The notes beneath the pieces were generated by a model that did no database searches, was not told the DNA's origin, and saw only the letters and a program-made list of their open reading frames with translations. The translations under genes were made by a program, and so were the position numbers. Shown in pieces: positions 36,898-37,030 of a stretch of 37,030 bases of DNA. Positions within the stretch are counted from its first letter, which is position 1, and each line of letters begins with the position of its first letter. Location: contig JAISQR010000395.1 in the NCBI GenBank assembly GCA_031274035.1, positions 1 through 37,030 on the forward strand. Reading direction: 5' to 3'. This stretch comes from Treponema sp. (GTDB taxonomy: Bacteria > Spirochaetota > Spirochaetia > Treponematales > Breznakiellaceae).

Positions 36898-37030
36898 TGA
36901 GTCCCCTCCGAAAAGGGGCTTTTTTGCAAATTTGACATTTCTAGTCTTTCGTAAGTCATTGTATTATAAAGACTTAGGATTTCAGAAAAAGGTCGGAATT
37001 CACGGAAACAGAGTTTTCGGAGGGGACTCA
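36898..37030. repeat. Element with 17-bp perfect terminal inverted repeats
   Basis: TGAGTCCCCTCCGAAAA at 36898-36914 and TTTTCGGAGGGGACTCA at 37014-37030 are exact inverted copies. The right arm ends at the window edge, so the pairing may continue. CCCCTCCGAAAAGGGGCTTTTTT near the left arm is also terminator-like. The 99-base interior has no gene. It could be a small MITE or the end of an insertion sequence. Confidence 0.6.

Overview
The window looks like chromosomal DNA from a spirochaete of the Treponema lineage, with roughly even base composition. Three features support this. Cytidylate kinase is fused to six-domain ribosomal protein S1. GreA is a very long form carried behind a helical-repeat N-terminal region. 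There are also many exported TPR, HEAT and lipoprotein genes of the kind common in treponemes. The abundance of short palindromic repeats would fit a large-genome (for example termite-gut) treponeme, but species assignment is inference. I see no rRNA, tRNA, CRISPR array, transposase gene or defence operon.

Layout. 1-387: 3' end of an unknown gene with two CxxC pairs. 646-8191, all minus strand: scpA, scpB, an RsuA/RluB-type pseudouridine synthase, the cmk-rpsA fusion, a GAF/sigma-54 activator, a membrane TPR protein and a lipoprotein. scpA has a good -35/-10 promoter lying so close to its ATG that the mRNA may be leaderless. 8333-8494: a palindromic element. 8490-10851, minus: folK and recA with a long low-complexity tail, separated by a MITE-like element. 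11270-12403, plus: a divergent PRPP synthetase, meeting dtd tail to tail. 12393-16266, minus: four tightly overlapping genes (exported TPR protein, exported unknown, membrane TPR protein, dtd). 16301-17235: palindromic element and rpe. 17284-17844: non-coding, hairpin-rich. 17845-23851, plus: TPR protein, long-form greA broken by an in-frame TAA at codon 16, and an exported von Willebrand A protein. 23983-26504, minus: tgt and an exported HEAT protein. 26828-36729, plus: Fe-S aldo/keto reductase, PlsC-like acyltransferase, tilS, ftsH, an exported TPR/aspartate-loop protein and a lipoprotein trypsin/PDZ protease. 36898-37030: a 17-bp perfect inverted repeat ending at the window edge.

How the genes fit together. 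Most identifiable genes are housekeeping: chromosome condensation (scpAB), translation and tRNA/rRNA modification (rpsA, pseudouridine synthase, tgt, tilS, dtd), recombination (recA), folate, PRPP and pentose metabolism, and membrane or envelope quality control (ftsH, the trypsin/PDZ lipoprotein). Between them lie exported or membrane-bound repeat-protein scaffolds of unknown role.

The most unusual content is the repeat system. At least six mosaic copies share CTAGGAG-type ends, a TATAAATATTCAT palindrome and TTTTTGCAT palindromes. At three minus-strand genes (folK, rpe, the HEAT gene) the element edge coincides with the stop codon. A second hairpin family carrying AACTCGGTTAGT is inserted in frame in the N-terminal regions of two exported proteins and also lies downstream of recA. 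This recalls REP/RAYT-type and Rickettsia palindromic elements, but I found no transposase in the window, and mobility is inferred only from sequence similarity between copies.
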